A stretch of DNA of 64,000 nucleotides from Mycoavidus cysteinexigens (GTDB lineage: Bacteria > Pseudomonadota > Gammaproteobacteria > Burkholderiales > Burkholderiaceae), in contig NZ_AP018150.1 of assembly GCF_003966915.1 (NCBI RefSeq), positions 2,480,001 through 2,544,000 of the forward strand. Direction: 5' to 3'. The notes below the pieces were generated by a model. The model did not search any database. It saw nothing but the letters and a program-made list of their open reading frames with translations, and was not told where the DNA came from. Position 1 is the stretch's first letter. The number at the start of each line of letters is the position of its first letter. Both the position numbers and the translations under genes were made by a program. Of this stretch, positions 29,741 through 41,966 are shown one piece after another.

Positions 29741-31648
29741 TTAACGTGCTTCAGCAGGCTTCGCCGTATTTGAGGTTTTAACTTCAGCATAATCATTACC
29801 ACCCCCAGCCGCCGAGCTTCCATCAGATGAATCGCTTTTAGGTGGGCGGGGAGGAGTGCCGGCCATAATGTCGTTAACTTGGTCGGCATCAATGGTTTCC
29901 CATTCAAGCAAAGCCTTCGCCATCACTTCAACTTTATCGCGGTTATTCTCGAGCAAATAGCGCGCGCGCTGATATTCTTGATCAAGAAGCCGGCGAATTT
30001 CTGCATCCACTTTTTGTTGTGTGGCTTCAGATACTGATTTTGAAGATACCCTGCCGAACATGGATTCTTGCTCGGTATCGACGTAAACCATAGTTCCTAG
30101 CACATCCGACATGCCATAGCGCGTAACCATATCACGCGCTATTTTAGTGGCGCGCTCAAAATCGTTTGAAGCTCCAGTAGACATTGAGTTGAGAAACACT
30201 TCCTCCGCGATCCGACCACCGAAAAGAATGGCGATTTCTTCCAGCATTTTGTCACGGTATAAATTAACTCGATCATGCTCAGGCAATTGCCAAGTGATAC
30301 CAAGCGCCATGCCGCGCGGCATAATCGAAACTTTATGCACGGGATCCGCGTGCGGCAAAAGTTTAGCCACCACCGCATGTCCGGACTCATGGTAAGCCGT
30401 ATTGCGGCGCTCCTCTTCACGCATGACTGCTGATTTGCGTTCTGGCCCCATGAAAATTTTGTCTTTCGCGTCCTCAAAATCTTTCATTTCAACGATACGC
30501 TTGTTGCGTCGCGCAGCGAATAATGCCGCTTCGTTGATCAGATTAGCCAGATCAGCGCCTGAGAATCCCGGCGTACCACGCGCAATAATCGACGCGTCGA
30601 CATCATTTGAAATAGGTACTTTGCGTAAATGTACCTTGAGAATGTGCTCGCGACCACGAATATCAGGCAAGCCCACATAGACTTGGCGATCAAATCGGCC
30701 TGGACGCAACAATGCTCTATCCAATACATCTGCGCGATTGGTCGCCGCGATCACAATGATTCCCGAGTTGGCCTCAAACCCGTCCATTTCAACCAGCATT
30801 TGGTTAAGGGTTTGTTCCCGCTCATCATTGCCGCCCCCCATGCCAGCGCCACGGTGACGTCCGACGGCATCGATTTCATCAATAAAGACAATGCACGGTG
30901 ACTGTTTTTTCGCTTGTTCAAACATATCACGCACGCGCGCTGCGCCCACCCCAACAAACATCTCCACAAAATCCGAACCAGAGATACTGAAGAAAGGAAC
31001 TTTCGCCTCGCCAGCGATAGCGCGCGCCAGCAAAGTTTTACCTGTTCCAGGCGGCCCAACCAGTAGCACGCCACGCGGAATACGACCACCCAACTTTTGG
31101 AATTTCTGCGGATCGCGCAAAAAATCGACCAATTCTAGCACTTCTTCTTTAGCTTCATCGCAACCCGCAACATCATTAAAATTAACCACGTTGTTATTTT
31201 CGTCGATCAATCGCGCCCGCGATTTGCCAAACGAAAAAGCTCCGCCTTTGCCGCCTCCTTGCATTTGCCGCATCATATAAAACCAGAAGACGATGATCAA
31301 AAGCGTAGGGCCAAGATAGGTCAAAATAGAAAAGAACAAACTGGTTTCTTCGTCAAGTTTGCCACTCACTTGTACGTTGTATTTCAATAAATCGCTCACC
31401 ATCCAAATATCGCCAGGCGTACCAATTTGATATTTATTCCCTTCGACTGGCGTAACGGATAAATTGCGGCCTTGTCGGCCGTCTACTAGAACACTCTTGA
31501 TTTTGCCATTCTTTGCATCGTCCATAAATTGAGAATACGAAACGGTATTCTCCGGCGGTGGCGGCTTATCAAAGTGTTTGAATACGGTAAATAACACCAG
31601 TGCAATGATCAACCATACTAATGTCTTCGAAAGCATATTGTTATTCAA
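29741..31648 (-). CDS. ftsH: ATP-dependent zinc metalloprotease FtsH
   Basis: FtsH is the hexameric membrane-anchored AAA+ protease that degrades unassembled membrane proteins and regulators. The 635-residue protein has two membrane helices (about residues 7-24 and 105-125) around a periplasmic domain, Walker A GPPGTGKT at residues 198-205, the second region of homology with GRFDRQVYV, and the zinc site HESGH at residues 420-424. The C-terminal tail is Ser/Gly/Asp-rich and variable. It is followed by folP and preceded by rlmE. Confidence 0.98.
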   Translation of the reverse strand: MNNNMLSKTLVWLIIALVLFTVFKHFDKPPPPENTVSYSQFMDDAKNGKIKSVLVDGRQGRNLSVTPVEGNKYQIGTPGDIWMVSDLLKYNVQVSGKLDEETSLFFSILTYLGPTLLIIVFWFYMMRQMQGGGKGGAFSFGKSRARLIDENNNVVNFNDVAGCDEAKEEVLELVDFLRDPQKFQKLGGRIPRGVLLVGPPGTGKTLLARAIAGEAKVPFFSISGSDFVEMFVGVGAARVRDMFEQAKKQSPCIVFIDEIDAVGRHRGAGMGGGNDEREQTLNQMLVEMDGFEANSGIIVIAATNRADVLDRALLRPGRFDRQVYVGLPDIRGREHILKVHLRKVPISNDVDASIIARGTPGFSGADLANLINEAALFAARRNKRIVEMKDFEDAKDKIFMGPERKSAVMREEERRNTAYHESGHAVVAKLLPHADPVHKVSIMPRGMALGITWQLPEHDRVNLYRDKMLEEIAILFGGRIAEEVFLNSMSTGASNDFERATKIARDMVTRYGMSDVLGTMVYVDTEQESMFGRVSSKSVSEATQQKVDAEIRRLLDQEYQRARYLLENNRDKVEVMAKALLEWETIDADQVNDIMAGTPPRPPKSDSSDGSSAAGGGNDYAEVKTSNTAKPAEAR

Positions 31649-31768
31649 AGCCTTACTCCTTGATCCATCGTATGGAATTCACGATGCATTAATATTAATT
31701 CAGTTTGCATGCCACCTTCATAGCAAAAATTTGAGCCACTCATGGACAATGTTGCAATGATTTACAAT

Positions 31769-32422
31769 TTAGTGCGCGATTTTTAAACATTTTCCTAAAA
31801 TAAAAATCTCGGCAGACTTATCGCGCGAAGCCTTAGGCTTGCGCACTACGACTACTTTGAAGCGCTGCTTAAACTGCTCAATAATTTGGCTATAGCCACT
31901 GCCATGAAAGCATTTAACAAGCAATACCCCCTCTTTGTGCAAACTCTGCTGCGCAAATTCTAACGCTAACTCGCAGATATCTTGAATGCGCGCTGCATCC
32001 GCTACCGCGACCCCAGATAAATTGGGCGCCATATCGGAAAGAACCAGATCTACTTTACGCGCTCCCGTCACAGCGTTTAACTGCGCCAACACAGCTTCCT
32101 CACGAAAATCACCTTGAATAAAATGGACATCCGCAATAGGCTCCATAGGTAGTATATCAAGCGCAATGATCATGCCCGGGAGATTATTTATCTCTGAACG
32201 TGAATTTTGTGCCAGTTTTTGACGAACGTATTGGCTCCAACTGCCAGGGGCGGCCCCTAAATCAACAATCAGTTGGCCCGGGCGAATCAGTTTATCTTGC
32301 TCGTCGATTTCTTTCAATTTGAAAGCCGCGCGAGCCCGATACCCTTCCCGTTGAGCCAGTTTTACATAAGGATCATTGATATGGTCATGCAACCAAGAGT
32401 GGTTAAACCGATTTTTCGCCAT
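31769..32422 (-). CDS. rlmE: 23S rRNA (uridine-2552-2'-O)-methyltransferase RlmE
   Basis: RlmE (FtsJ) methylates U2552 in the A loop of 23S rRNA. The 217-residue protein has the SAM-binding [16 protein letters not shown], the [13 protein letters not shown] segment and the catalytic Lys region [10 protein letters not shown], giving the K-D-K-E tetrad layout of the family. It heads a run toward ftsH and is divergent from yhbY. Confidence 0.96.
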   Translation of the reverse strand: MAKNRFNHSWLHDHINDPYVKLAQREGYRARAAFKLKEIDEQDKLIRPGQLIVDLGAAPGSWSQYVRQKLAQNSRSEINNLPGMIIALDILPMEPIADVHFIQGDFREEAVLAQLNAVTGARKVDLVLSDMAPNLSGVAVADAARIQDICELALEFAQQSLHKEGVLLVKCFHGSGYSQIIEQFKQRFKVVVVRKPKASRDKSAEIFILGKCLKIAH

Positions 32423-32535
32423 CTAATAAAAATTATATCTATGTTTTTGCTAACAATTTAGCGGATAATACAGGTTTATATTTACGGTAGCTGAACTTTT
32501 ACTTAACCTCAGCGCACCAAAGACCATTTTAAATC

Positions 32536-33018
32536 ATGCCTGCTTTATCTCTTACGCCCGCTAAACGGGCGGCCTTACGCGCACAAGCCCATGCCCTCAA
32601 GCCAGTTGTTATGATTGGCGCCGATGGTTTAACCGAAGCCGTTGTGGCGGAAATTGAAAAAAACCTTAGTGCACATGAATTGATCAAAATTCGTGTGCTA
32701 GGCGATGATCGTGACACACGGATTGCAATCTATCAAGATATTTGCGAGCAACTCAACGCGGCTCCGATTCAACATATCGGCAAATTATTGCTTATTTGGC
32801 GCGCACTCGCCGCCCCGCAACCCAAAGTAGGCAAAGCGTCTAAAGGCGCCTCCCCACGCTTGGTCACCATTATCAAGCCAAACGCAAATCCAAGCCGGCG
32901 CCCACAAGCTAAAGACATCTTAGTGCGAGGGAATGAACGCGTGACCACAGGCGGCTTAATCAAAAAAGCAAAAAAACGGCAAACCAGCACAAAACGCCAA
33001 CATCAGTCTGAAAAATAG
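32536..33018 (+). CDS. yhbY: CRM-domain RNA-binding protein YhbY
   Basis: YhbY-type proteins bind pre-50S ribosomal particles through a CRM fold. Residues 1-97 form the domain: LTPAKRAALRAQAHALKPVV, the MIGADGLTEAV segment (the GxxG loop of the family varies) and IYQDICEQL. The remaining 60 residues are a basic tail rich in Lys, Arg and Gln, longer than in E. coli but common in Burkholderiales. It is divergent from rlmE, the usual arrangement. Confidence 0.92.
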   Translation: MPALSLTPAKRAALRAQAHALKPVVMIGADGLTEAVVAEIEKNLSAHELIKIRVLGDDRDTRIAIYQDICEQLNAAPIQHIGKLLLIWRALAAPQPKVGKASKGASPRLVTIIKPNANPSRRPQAKDILVRGNERVTTGGLIKKAKKRQTSTKRQHQSEK

Positions 33019-33061
33019 CCCGTTCGCTAAAGTTACCGTCGCTCAACCCCTGCCAGGGAAA

Positions 33062-33538
33062 TTAAATATAACGAATCGCGATGATTTCATATTCGCGTAC
33101 CCCGCTTGGGGCATGCACCATAGCAATATCGCTTTCATATTTGCCAATCAGCGCTCGCGCAACAGGCGAGCTAATTGAAATCAGGCCATGGTCGATGTTC
33201 GCTTCATCATCACCAACGATCTGATAGGTCACTTTTTCGCCTGAGGCCAAATCCTCAAGGTCAACTGTCGCGCCAAATACTGCGCGACCATCCGCATCAA
33301 CCAATGTCGGATCAATAATTTGCGCCGTAGAGAGTTTCGCTTCTAACTCTAAAATTCGGCCTTCGATAAAAGATTGCTTCTCTTTTGCCGCTTCATATTC
33401 GGCGTTTTCTGAAAGATCGCCCTGCGCGCGGGCCTCTGCGATTGCATGAATCACTGCTGGCCGCTCAACTGTTTTCAGTCGGTGCAGTTCATCTTTTAGT
33501 AGGCTCGCGCCACGTATAGTTAAGGGAGTGGAAGTCAT
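33062..33538 (-). CDS. greA: Transcription elongation factor GreA
   Basis: GreA enters the secondary channel of RNA polymerase and stimulates cleavage of backtracked transcripts. The 158-residue protein has the N-terminal coiled coil with the acidic tip (DLSENAEYEAAKEKQSFIEG, residues 38-57, containing the two key acidic residues) and the C-terminal FKBP-like domain (ISSPVARALIGK). It lies just after carB on the same strand, the common Burkholderia order. Confidence 0.97.
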   Translation of the reverse strand: MTSTPLTIRGASLLKDELHRLKTVERPAVIHAIAEARAQGDLSENAEYEAAKEKQSFIEGRILELEAKLSTAQIIDPTLVDADGRAVFGATVDLEDLASGEKVTYQIVGDDEANIDHGLISISSPVARALIGKYESDIAMVHAPSGVREYEIIAIRYI

Positions 33539-33574
33539 AGCAAAAAGGTACTGTACTCTAAATAATTTGAAACA

Positions 33575-36500
33575 CTAGTTTAGACTAGCGTGTAACCCTT
33601 GTATATCATATACCTCAAGATTTTTCAGATAACGCAGTCCCTCAACCGCAGCGCGCGCGCCTGACATCGTTGTGTAATACGTGACTTTATTCGCCAGAGC
33701 ACTGGTCCGAATTGAACGAGAATCCGCAATTGCCGTGCGCGTTTCATCAACCGTTGTAAAAACTAACGCAATCTCGCCATTTTTCAGCATATCCACAATA
33801 TGCGGACGACCATCTTTCACTTTATTGACTACTTTAACCGGCACCCCAGCCGCGCTAATCGCCATCGCGGTGCCTTTAGTCGCCACCAGCAGATAGCCCA
33901 ATTCATGCAGTAAGCGCGCAAGCTCGACTGCAGTAGGTTTATCGCTGTCTTTTACGGTCATCAAAACTGTGCCGGAAACAGGCAAGCGCGAACCCGCCGC
34001 AAGCTGCGATTTAAACAATGCCTCACCAAAAGTGCGGCCAACGCCCATTACTTCGCCGGTTGAGCGCATTTCAGGGCCAAGCACTGGATCAACGCTGGGA
34101 AATTTAGCAAACGGGAATACCGCTTCTTTAACACTGAACCAAGGCGGCTCCACTTCGTTGCCGATACGCTGCGCATCAAGACTTTGCCCAACCATGCAAC
34201 GCGCTGCAATTTTGGCAAGCTGCATGCCGGTGGCCTTGGAAATATAAGGAACGGTGCGTGAAGCACGAGGATTGACCTCAAGCACAAAAACAATATCTTC
34301 AACCTCTGCTGCTTGGTCAGCGCTCTTAACTTGGCGCTGAATTGCAAACTGAACATTCATCAGGCCAACTACTTTTAAAGCCCGCGCCATTGCTGTGGTT
34401 TGCCGCTTAAGTTCAGCAATCGTAGCCGCCGATAGCGAATAAGGTGGTAGCGAACATGCCGAGTCGCCGGAATGCACACCAGCTTGCTCAATATGCTCCA
34501 TCACCCCGCCAATAAAAACCCGTTGCCCATCTGCAATGCAATCCACATCGCATTCGATGGCGTCATTCAGAAAACGGTCAAGCAAAACCGGCGAGTGATT
34601 GGAAACTTTAACTGCCTCCCGCATATACCGCTCAAGCTCGCAGGGTTCATGTACGATTTCCATCGCGCGCCCTCCTAATACATAAGAAGGCCGCACCACC
34701 AACGGATAACCAATTTCCGCCGCCAGCGCCAGCGCTTTTTCTTCGGTGCGGGCGGTGCGATTAGGCGGCTGGCGCAAGCCGAGCTCCGCTAACAACTGCT
34801 GAAAGCGCTCGCGGTCCTCTGCCATATCGATCATGTCCGGCACTGTGCCGACGATAGGTACGCCATTCGCCTCAAGATCAAGCGCCAATTTGAGCGGAGT
34901 CTGTCCCCCGTATTGCACAATCACTCCCAAGGGCTGCTCTTTAGCGACAATTTCTAACACATCTTCTAACGTAACGGGCTCAAAATAGAGCCGATCAGAA
35001 GTATCATAATCGGTGGATACTGTTTCTGGATTGCAATTGACCATGATCGTCTCATAGCCATCTTCACGTAGCGCCAGCGCCGCATGCACGCAGCAATAAT
35101 CAAACTCAATCCCTTGTCCAATCCGATTCGGACCACCGCCTAATACAATAATTTTTTTGCGCTGAGTCGGCTCAGCTTCACATTCTTCTTCATAGGTTGA
35201 ATACAAATAGGCGGTGTTGGTGGCGAATTCAGCCGCGCACGTGTCCACACGTTTATAGACTGGGCGCACATCAAGTGCCCAACGGCGCGCACGCACAGCG
35301 GCAGCGTCTATCCCCAGCAGCTTAGCCAAGCGTCGATCGGAAAAACCGCTACGCTTTAATTCACGCCACTCATCGACTGACAAGCTCTCTAATGAGCGCG
35401 TCTTTAATGCCTGCTCTTTCAGCACAATTTGCTCAATTTGCGCTAAAAACCAAGGATCGATATGCGTTTCTTGATGAATTTCTAGCAGACTTAAACCGCT
35501 GCGAAACGCATCCGCCACATACCAAATACGCTCCGCGCCAGGCTTGCTAATCTCTTTGCCAATCTCATCAAGATCAGTGGCTTTTTCATCCAACCCGTCC
35601 GCCCCTACTTCAAGCCCGCGCAACGCTTTCTGAAAAGATTCCTGGAACGTGCGTCCAATCGCCATAACCTCGCCGACTGATTTCATTTGCGTCGTCAAGT
35701 GCGGATCCGCCTCAGGGAATTTCTCGAAGGCAAACCGTGGAATCTTGGTGACGACATAGTCAATCGTGGGCTCGAATGAAGCAGGCGTACCGTGGCCAGC
35801 GCCGTCACTGGTGATCTCGTTTTTTAATTCATCGAGGGTATAGCCTACCGCAAGCTTGGCGGCAATCTTCGCAATAGGAAAACCCGTCGCCTTTGAGGCT
35901 AACGCGGATGAACGCGATACGCGTGGGTTCATTTCTATGACGACCATGCGGCCGTTGGCCGGATTAATCGCAAACTGCACATTCGAGCCCCCCGTATCCA
36001 CGCCAATTTCGCGCAATACCGCTAGCGAAGCATTGCGCAAAATTTGATACTCTTTATCCGTGAGGGTTTGCGCCGGCGCTACTGTAATGGAATCGCCAGT
36101 ATGGATCCCCATTGGATCGAGATTTTCAATTGAGCACACAATGATGCAGTTATCCTTTCGGTCCCGCACCACCTCCATCTCAAACTCTTTCCAACCTAAC
36201 AGAGATTCCTCAATCAATAACTCATGGCTAGGCGAGAGATCGAGGCCACGCTTACAAATTTCTTCAAATTCTTCACGGTTATAAGCAATGCCGCCACCTG
36301 AGCCGCCCATTGTAAAAGACGGCCGGATGATCACCGGATAACCGGCTCCGCCAGTTTGCAGCGCGATCTCAGCCTGTACTTTTAGCGCTTCTTCAAGCGA
36401 ATGCGCGATGCCTGACTTTGCTGAAGCCAGGCCAATTTTAGTCATGGCTTGTTTAAATTTCTGCCGGTCTTCCGCTTTATCGATGGCCTCCGGTGAAGCA

Positions 36501-36850
36501 CCGATCAACTCTACCTCGTATTGGGCAAGCACTCCGTGCCGATGCAAATCAAGCGCGCAATTTAGCGCCGTCTGCCCTCCCATGGTGGGCAAGATAGCGT
36601 CAGGACGTTCTTTGGCGATAATCCGCTCAAGCACTTCCCAGGTAATTGGCTCGATATAGGTTACATCCGCCATTTCTGGATCCGTCATAATCGTGGCTGG
36701 ATTACTGTTCACTAAAATGACCGTATAACCCTCGTCCCGCAACGCCTTGCACGCCTGCGCGCCGGAGTAGTCGAATTCACACGCTTGGCCGATGATAATC
36801 GGGCCCGCTCCAATAATCAGAATCTTATTAATATCTGTGCGCTTAGGCAT
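33575..36850 (-). CDS. carB: Carbamoyl-phosphate synthase large subunit CarB
   Basis: CarB makes carbamoyl phosphate from bicarbonate, ATP and ammonia delivered by CarA, for arginine and pyrimidine synthesis. The 1091-residue protein is the expected tandem of two ATP-grasp halves, each opening with a GAGPIIIGQ or GGGPNRIGQ loop, an oligomerisation domain between them, and the C-terminal regulatory MGS-like domain ([20 protein letters not shown]). Length is normal. It lies 20 bases after carA. Confidence 0.98.
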   Translation of the reverse strand: MPKRTDINKILIIGAGPIIIGQACEFDYSGAQACKALRDEGYTVILVNSNPATIMTDPEMADVTYIEPITWEVLERIIAKERPDAILPTMGGQTALNCALDLHRHGVLAQYEVELIGASPEAIDKAEDRQKFKQAMTKIGLASAKSGIAHSLEEALKVQAEIALQTGGAGYPVIIRPSFTMGGSGGGIAYNREEFEEICKRGLDLSPSHELLIEESLLGWKEFEMEVVRDRKDNCIIVCSIENLDPMGIHTGDSITVAPAQTLTDKEYQILRNASLAVLREIGVDTGGSNVQFAINPANGRMVVIEMNPRVSRSSALASKATGFPIAKIAAKLAVGYTLDELKNEITSDGAGHGTPASFEPTIDYVVTKIPRFAFEKFPEADPHLTTQMKSVGEVMAIGRTFQESFQKALRGLEVGADGLDEKATDLDEIGKEISKPGAERIWYVADAFRSGLSLLEIHQETHIDPWFLAQIEQIVLKEQALKTRSLESLSVDEWRELKRSGFSDRRLAKLLGIDAAAVRARRWALDVRPVYKRVDTCAAEFATNTAYLYSTYEEECEAEPTQRKKIIVLGGGPNRIGQGIEFDYCCVHAALALREDGYETIMVNCNPETVSTDYDTSDRLYFEPVTLEDVLEIVAKEQPLGVIVQYGGQTPLKLALDLEANGVPIVGTVPDMIDMAEDRERFQQLLAELGLRQPPNRTARTEEKALALAAEIGYPLVVRPSYVLGGRAMEIVHEPCELERYMREAVKVSNHSPVLLDRFLNDAIECDVDCIADGQRVFIGGVMEHIEQAGVHSGDSACSLPPYSLSAATIAELKRQTTAMARALKVVGLMNVQFAIQRQVKSADQAAEVEDIVFVLEVNPRASRTVPYISKATGMQLAKIAARCMVGQSLDAQRIGNEVEPPWFSVKEAVFPFAKFPSVDPVLGPEMRSTGEVMGVGRTFGEALFKSQLAAGSRLPVSGTVLMTVKDSDKPTAVELARLLHELGYLLVATKGTAMAISAAGVPVKVVNKVKDGRPHIVDMLKNGEIALVFTTVDETRTAIADSRSIRTSALANKVTYYTTMSGARAAVEGLRYLKNLEVYDIQGLHASLN

Positions 36851-36870
36851 AAAGTTCTCTAAATAGCTTT

Positions 36871-38022
36871 TTATATGACGATCTGGCTGCTAACACGCTC
36901 ATCCGCCATCAGGGTTATGAAGCGATCGAATAAGTAGGCCAGATCATGCGGTCCCGGCGATGCCTCTGGGTGACCCTGGAAACAAAATGCGGGCGCGTCG
37001 GTTAAGGCAAAACCTTGCAACGTGCCGTCAAATAGCGAAACATGCGTAATCCGCGCATGCGCAGGCAAAGTCTTCGCATCCACAGCAAAGCCATGATTTT
37101 GCGAAGTGATCACCACACGACCATCGTCCAGATCTTTCACCGGATGATTGGCGCCATGATGCCCCGTTTTCATCTTCACTGTTTGCGCTCCAAGCGCAAG
37201 CGCCATAATCTGATGCCCTAAGCAAATCCCAAAAGTCGGCAATTTATGCTTGAGCAATTCGCGCACCGTGCGAATTGCATAATCGCACGGCTGTGGATCA
37301 CCCGGACCATTCGACAAAAAGATCCCGTCTGGTTTTAGCGCCAGCGCATCGCTTGCGCTCGCTTGCGCCGGCAGCACCGTAACCCGACAGCCACGCTGCG
37401 CTAACATACGCAAAATATTAAATTTAACCCCATAGTCAAAAGCCACAACGTGGTAACGCGGCTGCGTCAATACGCCATAACCCGCGCCAAGTCGCCATTC
37501 GGTTTGCGTCCACTCATAGGGTTTCGGGGTCGATACAACTTGGGCCAAATCTTTTCCGTCCAGTCCCGTAAATGCTCTGGCTAGCGCAAGCGCTTGCTCA
37601 GCATCCGTACCGGTCAGAATGCAACCACTTTGCGCACCGCGTTCGCGCAAAATTCGGGTCAAACGCCGCGTATCAATGCCCGCAATCGCGACCACGCCTT
37701 GCTCGCGCAGATAATCAGAAAGTGACTGCTGTTGACGGAAATTAGAAGACAATACAGGAAGATCGCGAATAATCAAGCCAGCGGCCTGCACGTTCGCCGC
37801 ATCGACATCTTCTTGATTGATCCCAGTATTGCCAATATGAGGATAGGTAAATGTCAACAGTTGATGCGCGTAACTCGGGTCCGTCAGAATTTCCTGATAG
37901 CCCGTCATGGCAGTGTTAAACACCACCTCGCCCACAGTATGGCCAACAGCGCCAATCGAAACGCCACGAAAAATCGTGCCGTCAGCAAGCGCAAGCAAAG
38001 CGGGTTGGAAAGACGGCAACAC
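36871..38022 (-). CDS. carA: Carbamoyl-phosphate synthase small subunit CarA
   Basis: CarA is the class I glutamine amidotransferase that supplies ammonia to CarB. The 383-residue protein has the N-terminal CPSase domain ([14 protein letters not shown]) and the amidotransferase domain with nucleophile Cys267 in FGICLGHQ and the His-Glu pair in [11 protein letters not shown]. It is the first gene of the carAB operon. Upstream on the minus strand a TATAAT box at 38166-38171 is a possible -10, but no good -35 at normal spacing accompanies it. Confidence 0.98.
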   Translation of the reverse strand: MLPSFQPALLALADGTIFRGVSIGAVGHTVGEVVFNTAMTGYQEILTDPSYAHQLLTFTYPHIGNTGINQEDVDAANVQAAGLIIRDLPVLSSNFRQQQSLSDYLREQGVVAIAGIDTRRLTRILRERGAQSGCILTGTDAEQALALARAFTGLDGKDLAQVVSTPKPYEWTQTEWRLGAGYGVLTQPRYHVVAFDYGVKFNILRMLAQRGCRVTVLPAQASASDALALKPDGIFLSNGPGDPQPCDYAIRTVRELLKHKLPTFGICLGHQIMALALGAQTVKMKTGHHGANHPVKDLDDGRVVITSQNHGFAVDAKTLPAHARITHVSLFDGTLQGFALTDAPAFCFQGHPEASPGPHDLAYLFDRFITLMADERVSSQIVI

Positions 38023-38230
38023 GGCTAACTCCTAAAGACAGCACGCTTACCTACTGTGTCAACCTGCCTCCGGTAACTATAATTCGTCTATGCGCTCGCT
38101 ACGCGGGATCGGCATGGAAGGTAAAGGTAAGCGCTAAGGTGAATTTAATTAAGACAAACCTTTTAATTATAACTTGAAAGTACTTTATTTTTTATCAATT
38201 CTTTCGTGAAAAAACTTTAACGCTACCTAC

Positions 38231-38695
38231 TTAGTCATTATTTTCTTGCTTTCTCTGCGCCGCAACCAGCCCCTGATTCGCCAACGCATCCGCGCGCTCA
38301 TTCTCTGGGTGACCCGCATGGCCCTTGACCCAGCGCCATTGAATTTCATGTTGATGCGCCAGTTTATCTAAGCGCTGCCATAAGTCGATATTTTTCACTG
38401 GCGTTTTGGCTGAGGTCATCCAGTTTTTTTGCTTCCAACCAGGCATCCACTGACTAATGCCTAATTGCACATACTTTGAATCTGTGTAAACCGCAATTTT
38501 GGCACGGCGTTTGAGCGCTTCAAGCGCCGCAATAACCGCCATCAACTCCATTCGATTATTCGTAGTGGCCGCCTCGCCCCCTGACAATTCCTTTTCTTGC
38601 GTGCGATAGCGTAACAACGCCCCCCAGCCACCCGGACCCGGGTTGCCCTTGCATGCTCCATCCGTATAAATCTCGATAATTTCAGAATTCATCAT
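38231..38695 (-). CDS. rnhA: Ribonuclease HI
   Basis: RNase HI cuts RNA in RNA:DNA hybrids during replication. The 154-residue protein has the catalytic acidic residues in [17 protein letters not shown], the Glu in NRMELMAVI, the Asp in VYTDSKYV and the late Asp in NERADALAN, together with the basic handle region PGWKQKNW. Its start overlaps the stop of the upstream methyltransferase gene by four bases, so the two are coupled. Confidence 0.97.
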   Translation of the reverse strand: MMNSEIIEIYTDGACKGNPGPGGWGALLRYRTQEKELSGGEAATTNNRMELMAVIAALEALKRRAKIAVYTDSKYVQLGISQWMPGWKQKNWMTSAKTPVKNIDLWQRLDKLAHQHEIQWRWVKGHAGHPENERADALANQGLVAAQRKQENND

Positions 38696-39462
38696 TTGCG
38701 CCGTTGTGTTTGCGAAGTAGCGACCGGTGGCAAAGTGGGCGCCAGCGCAGGAGAAGTCCTCTGCGCAGCTCCGATTAAACGCATGCCGCGCACGCGCTTA
38801 ATCGCCGTGATCATATACACCGCACCTAAAACCGGCCACCAGCGATCCCCAGCTTGCTCTATGCACGCAAACCGCGTCAGCCATTGTTCGCTGCCAAATG
38901 GCGGTTGATAGCAGCCAAACCGTCCGCGATTTAATTCAAACCCAAGCAATTTAAGCCAATCTTTAAGCCGCGGAAACGCAATCAGTTTACGCGCAGCGGG
39001 AACAAAAGATTGCTTCGTTAAACGCCCAAGCGCTTGCCGCGCCCCCCATAAACTCATTGTATTAAAGCCCAGGATCACTAATTGCCCTTCAGGCAACAAT
39101 ACCCGCTCGGCTTCTCGCAACAGCCGATGCGGGTCGCACGTCAACTCAAGTGTATGCGGCAGAATCAACAAGTCGATGCTTTGCGAAGCAAAAGGCAACT
39201 CCGGCAGCTCACACCAAATGCAGCTATATTCAGCAAACTCGGCGGCCCGAGTTAAATCCAACTCTGCATTCAACACCACGGCGCGAGACGGCATCCGGTT
39301 TTCGCGCAATGCGTCAAGTTGAGGTAAGCCAAGCTGCAGCGCATAATAGCCGAAGATATCGCTTACCAGACGATCAAGTTGCGCCTGCTCCCAGGCCAAC
39401 ACATAGCGCCCAGGAGCCGAGGCAGCCCAAGCGGACCACTCTATTACGGATTGATTAGGCAT
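38692..39462 (-). CDS. SAM-dependent methyltransferase upstream of rnhA
   Basis: This is a class I methyltransferase-like protein of 256 residues from ATG 39462 (TTGGAA upstream); an extra 21 codons are open before it. The fold is suggested by the segment [20 protein letters not shown] (after the SAM-binding part, as in the methyltransferase 11 family) and [19 protein letters not shown]. The substrate is unknown. In Burkholderia a gene of this kind lies between rnhA and gloB, as here (gloB is a pseudogene in this window). Confidence 0.85.
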   Translation of the reverse strand: MPNQSVIEWSAWAASAPGRYVLAWEQAQLDRLVSDIFGYYALQLGLPQLDALRENRMPSRAVVLNAELDLTRAAEFAEYSCIWCELPELPFASQSIDLLILPHTLELTCDPHRLLREAERVLLPEGQLVILGFNTMSLWGARQALGRLTKQSFVPAARKLIAFPRLKDWLKLLGFELNRGRFGCYQPPFGSEQWLTRFACIEQAGDRWWPVLGAVYMITAIKRVRGMRLIGAAQRTSPALAPTLPPVATSQTQRRK

Positions 39463-39491
39463 GGCATTCCAATGAAATTTTCTGCTCGCGA

Positions 39492-40145
39492 ATGACTTGA
39501 ATCCGTAGCAGTCCCGGCTCTTCAAGGCAACGCTATTGGGTGTGTCTTAGATGACCAAGCTGCATGCGTGGTCAAGCCAAGCGATGCAACACCAGTTAGC
39601 GCATAATGATACAAAAATGGTTGGCATCTAAGCGCTATTTTACTCACACAGCATGATTTAGATCATGTCGCCGACTATCCGCCGCTCACGCCAGTGCAAT
39701 ATCCCTAGGTACAGCCCGATGCAGCGAACAATCGCCACTGTCACTCAAACATAATGATACGGCATCTCTCTTAGCACCGCGGTTGACATGCGCTGTGCGA
39801 GAGATCACGCCCGTCCCCTGCTTATGTTATCAACAGTGCAGAGCGTGCGCCGCTCCATATACTATGTGACGCTAGGCTTTTTGCCAGCGACTACGAGCGG
39901 CTATTTGAAAGCCCAGCGCAGCAAATGCTCGCTTTACTCGATGCATTAGCCACTTGCCCCAGCACTATGCGCGTCCACCGTAAACACGAATAATAATAGT
40001 TAATACACGTTTTGCGCTGGCCTGCGCACCTGCTAATCCGGCCTTAAAATCTGGCCGCTCACAGGGCGAACCAACCGTGCCGACCACGCTTGCCCATAAA
40101 AAACCGGTTAACCCTTTCTTACAATTTAGCCCGATAGAGCTCTAA
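39492..40145 (+). pseudogene. gloB: gloB (hydroxyacylglutathione hydrolase, glyoxalase II) pseudogene
   Basis: No open frame is left, yet GloB can be read in pieces along the plus strand: LESVAVPALQGNAIG and LDDQAACVVKPSDATPV (expected N-terminus), a worn metal site TQHDLDHV in place of THxHxDHVGG, YSPMQRTIATVTQ, then RLFESPAQQMLALLDALA and finally TRFALACAPANPALKSG ... LAHKKPVNPFLQF to a stop at 40145. Several frameshifts and stops separate the pieces, the first right after the ATG at 39492. Glyoxalase II detoxifies S-lactoylglutathione; this copy cannot. Position between the methyltransferase and mltD matches Burkholderia synteny. Confidence 0.88.
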
Positions 40146-40299
40146 CAACCACCTAGGATGCCCCAAGGCGACCCGCTCGCGCACTTTATCGCGCTGCGTG
40201 AATAGAAAGATCATTTTAGTTAAAATTCAGTTGAAAAACGAGAGTAGCTTCCCTGCTATGCTAGGGTTTTTTACGGCTTTACCTGGAATTTCTGCCCTA

Positions 40300-41892
40300 A
40301 TGCGATTTATCTTTAGTGTGCTATGCGCCGTATCGGTCGTACTATTAGCCTCTTGCGCCAGTAGGCCGCCAGCTAATCTTGACGGTACGTTGTCTGCCGC
40401 AGATGCGCGCCCTTCTTTTTTCTCTTCTTTCACAGCCCGTTTTAAAGCTGCCGATGTCGATCAAACCATTGATCTCGATCATGATTCGGTGAATGCCCAT
40501 AGTGGCAATGAGGCCGATTTATGGAGCCGTATCCGGCGCGGCTTTCAAATGCCAGAGCTGAGAACTGACTTAGCTCAAGCTCAACTCTCTTGGTACCTCG
40601 CTCGGCCTGAATATGTGCAACGTATGACCGAGCGCTCCAAACTCTATCTTTATCACATTGTAGAAGCGCTCGAAGCACGCAATATGCCAACCGAGCTCGC
40701 GCTGCTGCCTTTCATTGAGTCTGCCTATAACCCCCAAGCCTTATCCGTTGCGCAAGCTGCCGGAATGTGGCAATTTATCCCAGGCACAGGGCGCAGTTAC
40801 AATCTGAAGCAAAATATGTTTCTAGACGAGCGCCGAGATGTATTGGCGTCAACCAATGCCGCCCTTGACTATTTGACCAAACTACACGAAATGTTCGGCG
40901 ATTGGCGTCTGGCTCTGGCCGCCTATAACTGGGGGGAAGGCAATGTCTTGCGCGCCATTGCGCGCAATCGGAAAGCGGGCCGGCCAACGGATTATCTCAG
41001 CCTGAAAATACCCAAAGAAACTCGCCACTATGTGCCTAAATTGCAAGCGGTAAAAGATATTATCGCGCAACCCGAAAAATATGGCTTAACGCTCCCATCT
41101 ATCCCAGATCACCCATACTTCGTGACTGTCACAACCACGCGCGATATTGATGTCGCCATAGCAGCACAGCTTGCCGGTCTATCGGTGGACGCCTTTCGCG
41201 CGCTCAACCCATCATTCTCAAAACCCGTTATTTTAGGTGCAACGCAACCACAAATTCTGCTGCCGTTTGAAAACGCCCAAATGTTCGAACAAGGTCTTAA
41301 GACCTACCAGGGCCTACTCTCAAGCTGGACTACCTATACCGTCACCAAACGAGAGCGCACAGCCGTACTCGCGACCAAAATCGGCGTTGATCCCGCCACT
41401 TTAGTTGCGGTCAATAAAATTCCAGCCGGAATGCGCCTCAAGCCAGGCTCTACGGTCCTGATCCCGAAAGCTGAAGACGATGAAGATATCAGCGCCCACA
41501 TTGCTCAAAATGCCGTCTTTGCACTTGAGCCTGACGTACCTGACACACGCAAAATGTTAATTCGCGTGCGCCGCCATGAAACCATAGCCGCCTTCGCCAA
41601 GCGTTATCGAGTTTCGGTTGCGCAAGTTCAAGCTTGGAATCATACAAAGCGGACCAAGCTCGCGCCTGGGCAAATGGTGATGCTGCACGTGCCAATAAGC
41701 AAGAAATCGACAATCGTTAAAGCTAAGTTACGCGCGCGGCCATTGCCAGCAGCCAACAAGCTGACAGCGCGCACTGTGAAGCTTAAAGCGCAAACACCCG
41801 CCATCAAACACAAAGCCAAAATCAAGCCAATTAAAGCGCCCAAAACCAAAGCCAACAGTTCACTACCGGCGCGCAAAATCGCCTCAAATTAG
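40300..41892 (+). CDS. mltD: Membrane-bound lytic murein transglycosylase D
   Basis: MltD cleaves peptidoglycan glycan strands from the outer membrane. I favour ATG 40300, giving MRFIFSVLCAVSVVLLASC with the lipobox LASC; the frame is open back to a GTG at 40198, and no start has a strong ribosome site. The 530-residue product has a lysozyme-like domain with catalytic Glu140 in LLPFIESAYNP and the motif AGMWQFIPGTGR, then two LysM peptidoglycan-binding modules (about TYTVTKRERTAVLATKIGV and RVRRHETIAAFAKRYRV) and a Lys/Ala-rich tail. Confidence 0.93.
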   Translation: MRFIFSVLCAVSVVLLASCASRPPANLDGTLSAADARPSFFSSFTARFKAADVDQTIDLDHDSVNAHSGNEADLWSRIRRGFQMPELRTDLAQAQLSWYLARPEYVQRMTERSKLYLYHIVEALEARNMPTELALLPFIESAYNPQALSVAQAAGMWQFIPGTGRSYNLKQNMFLDERRDVLASTNAALDYLTKLHEMFGDWRLALAAYNWGEGNVLRAIARNRKAGRPTDYLSLKIPKETRHYVPKLQAVKDIIAQPEKYGLTLPSIPDHPYFVTVTTTRDIDVAIAAQLAGLSVDAFRALNPSFSKPVILGATQPQILLPFENAQMFEQGLKTYQGLLSSWTTYTVTKRERTAVLATKIGVDPATLVAVNKIPAGMRLKPGSTVLIPKAEDDEDISAHIAQNAVFALEPDVPDTRKMLIRVRRHETIAAFAKRYRVSVAQVQAWNHTKRTKLAPGQMVMLHVPISKKSTIVKAKLRARPLPAANKLTARTVKLKAQTPAIKHKAKIKPIKAPKTKANSSLPARKIASN

Positions 41893-41966
41893 GTCGTTCG
41901 TTTTGTTCATTAGCAAAAAAGAACCAAACCGGGACAAACCTATTCTTAGTCTTAGCGGAAAAATCT

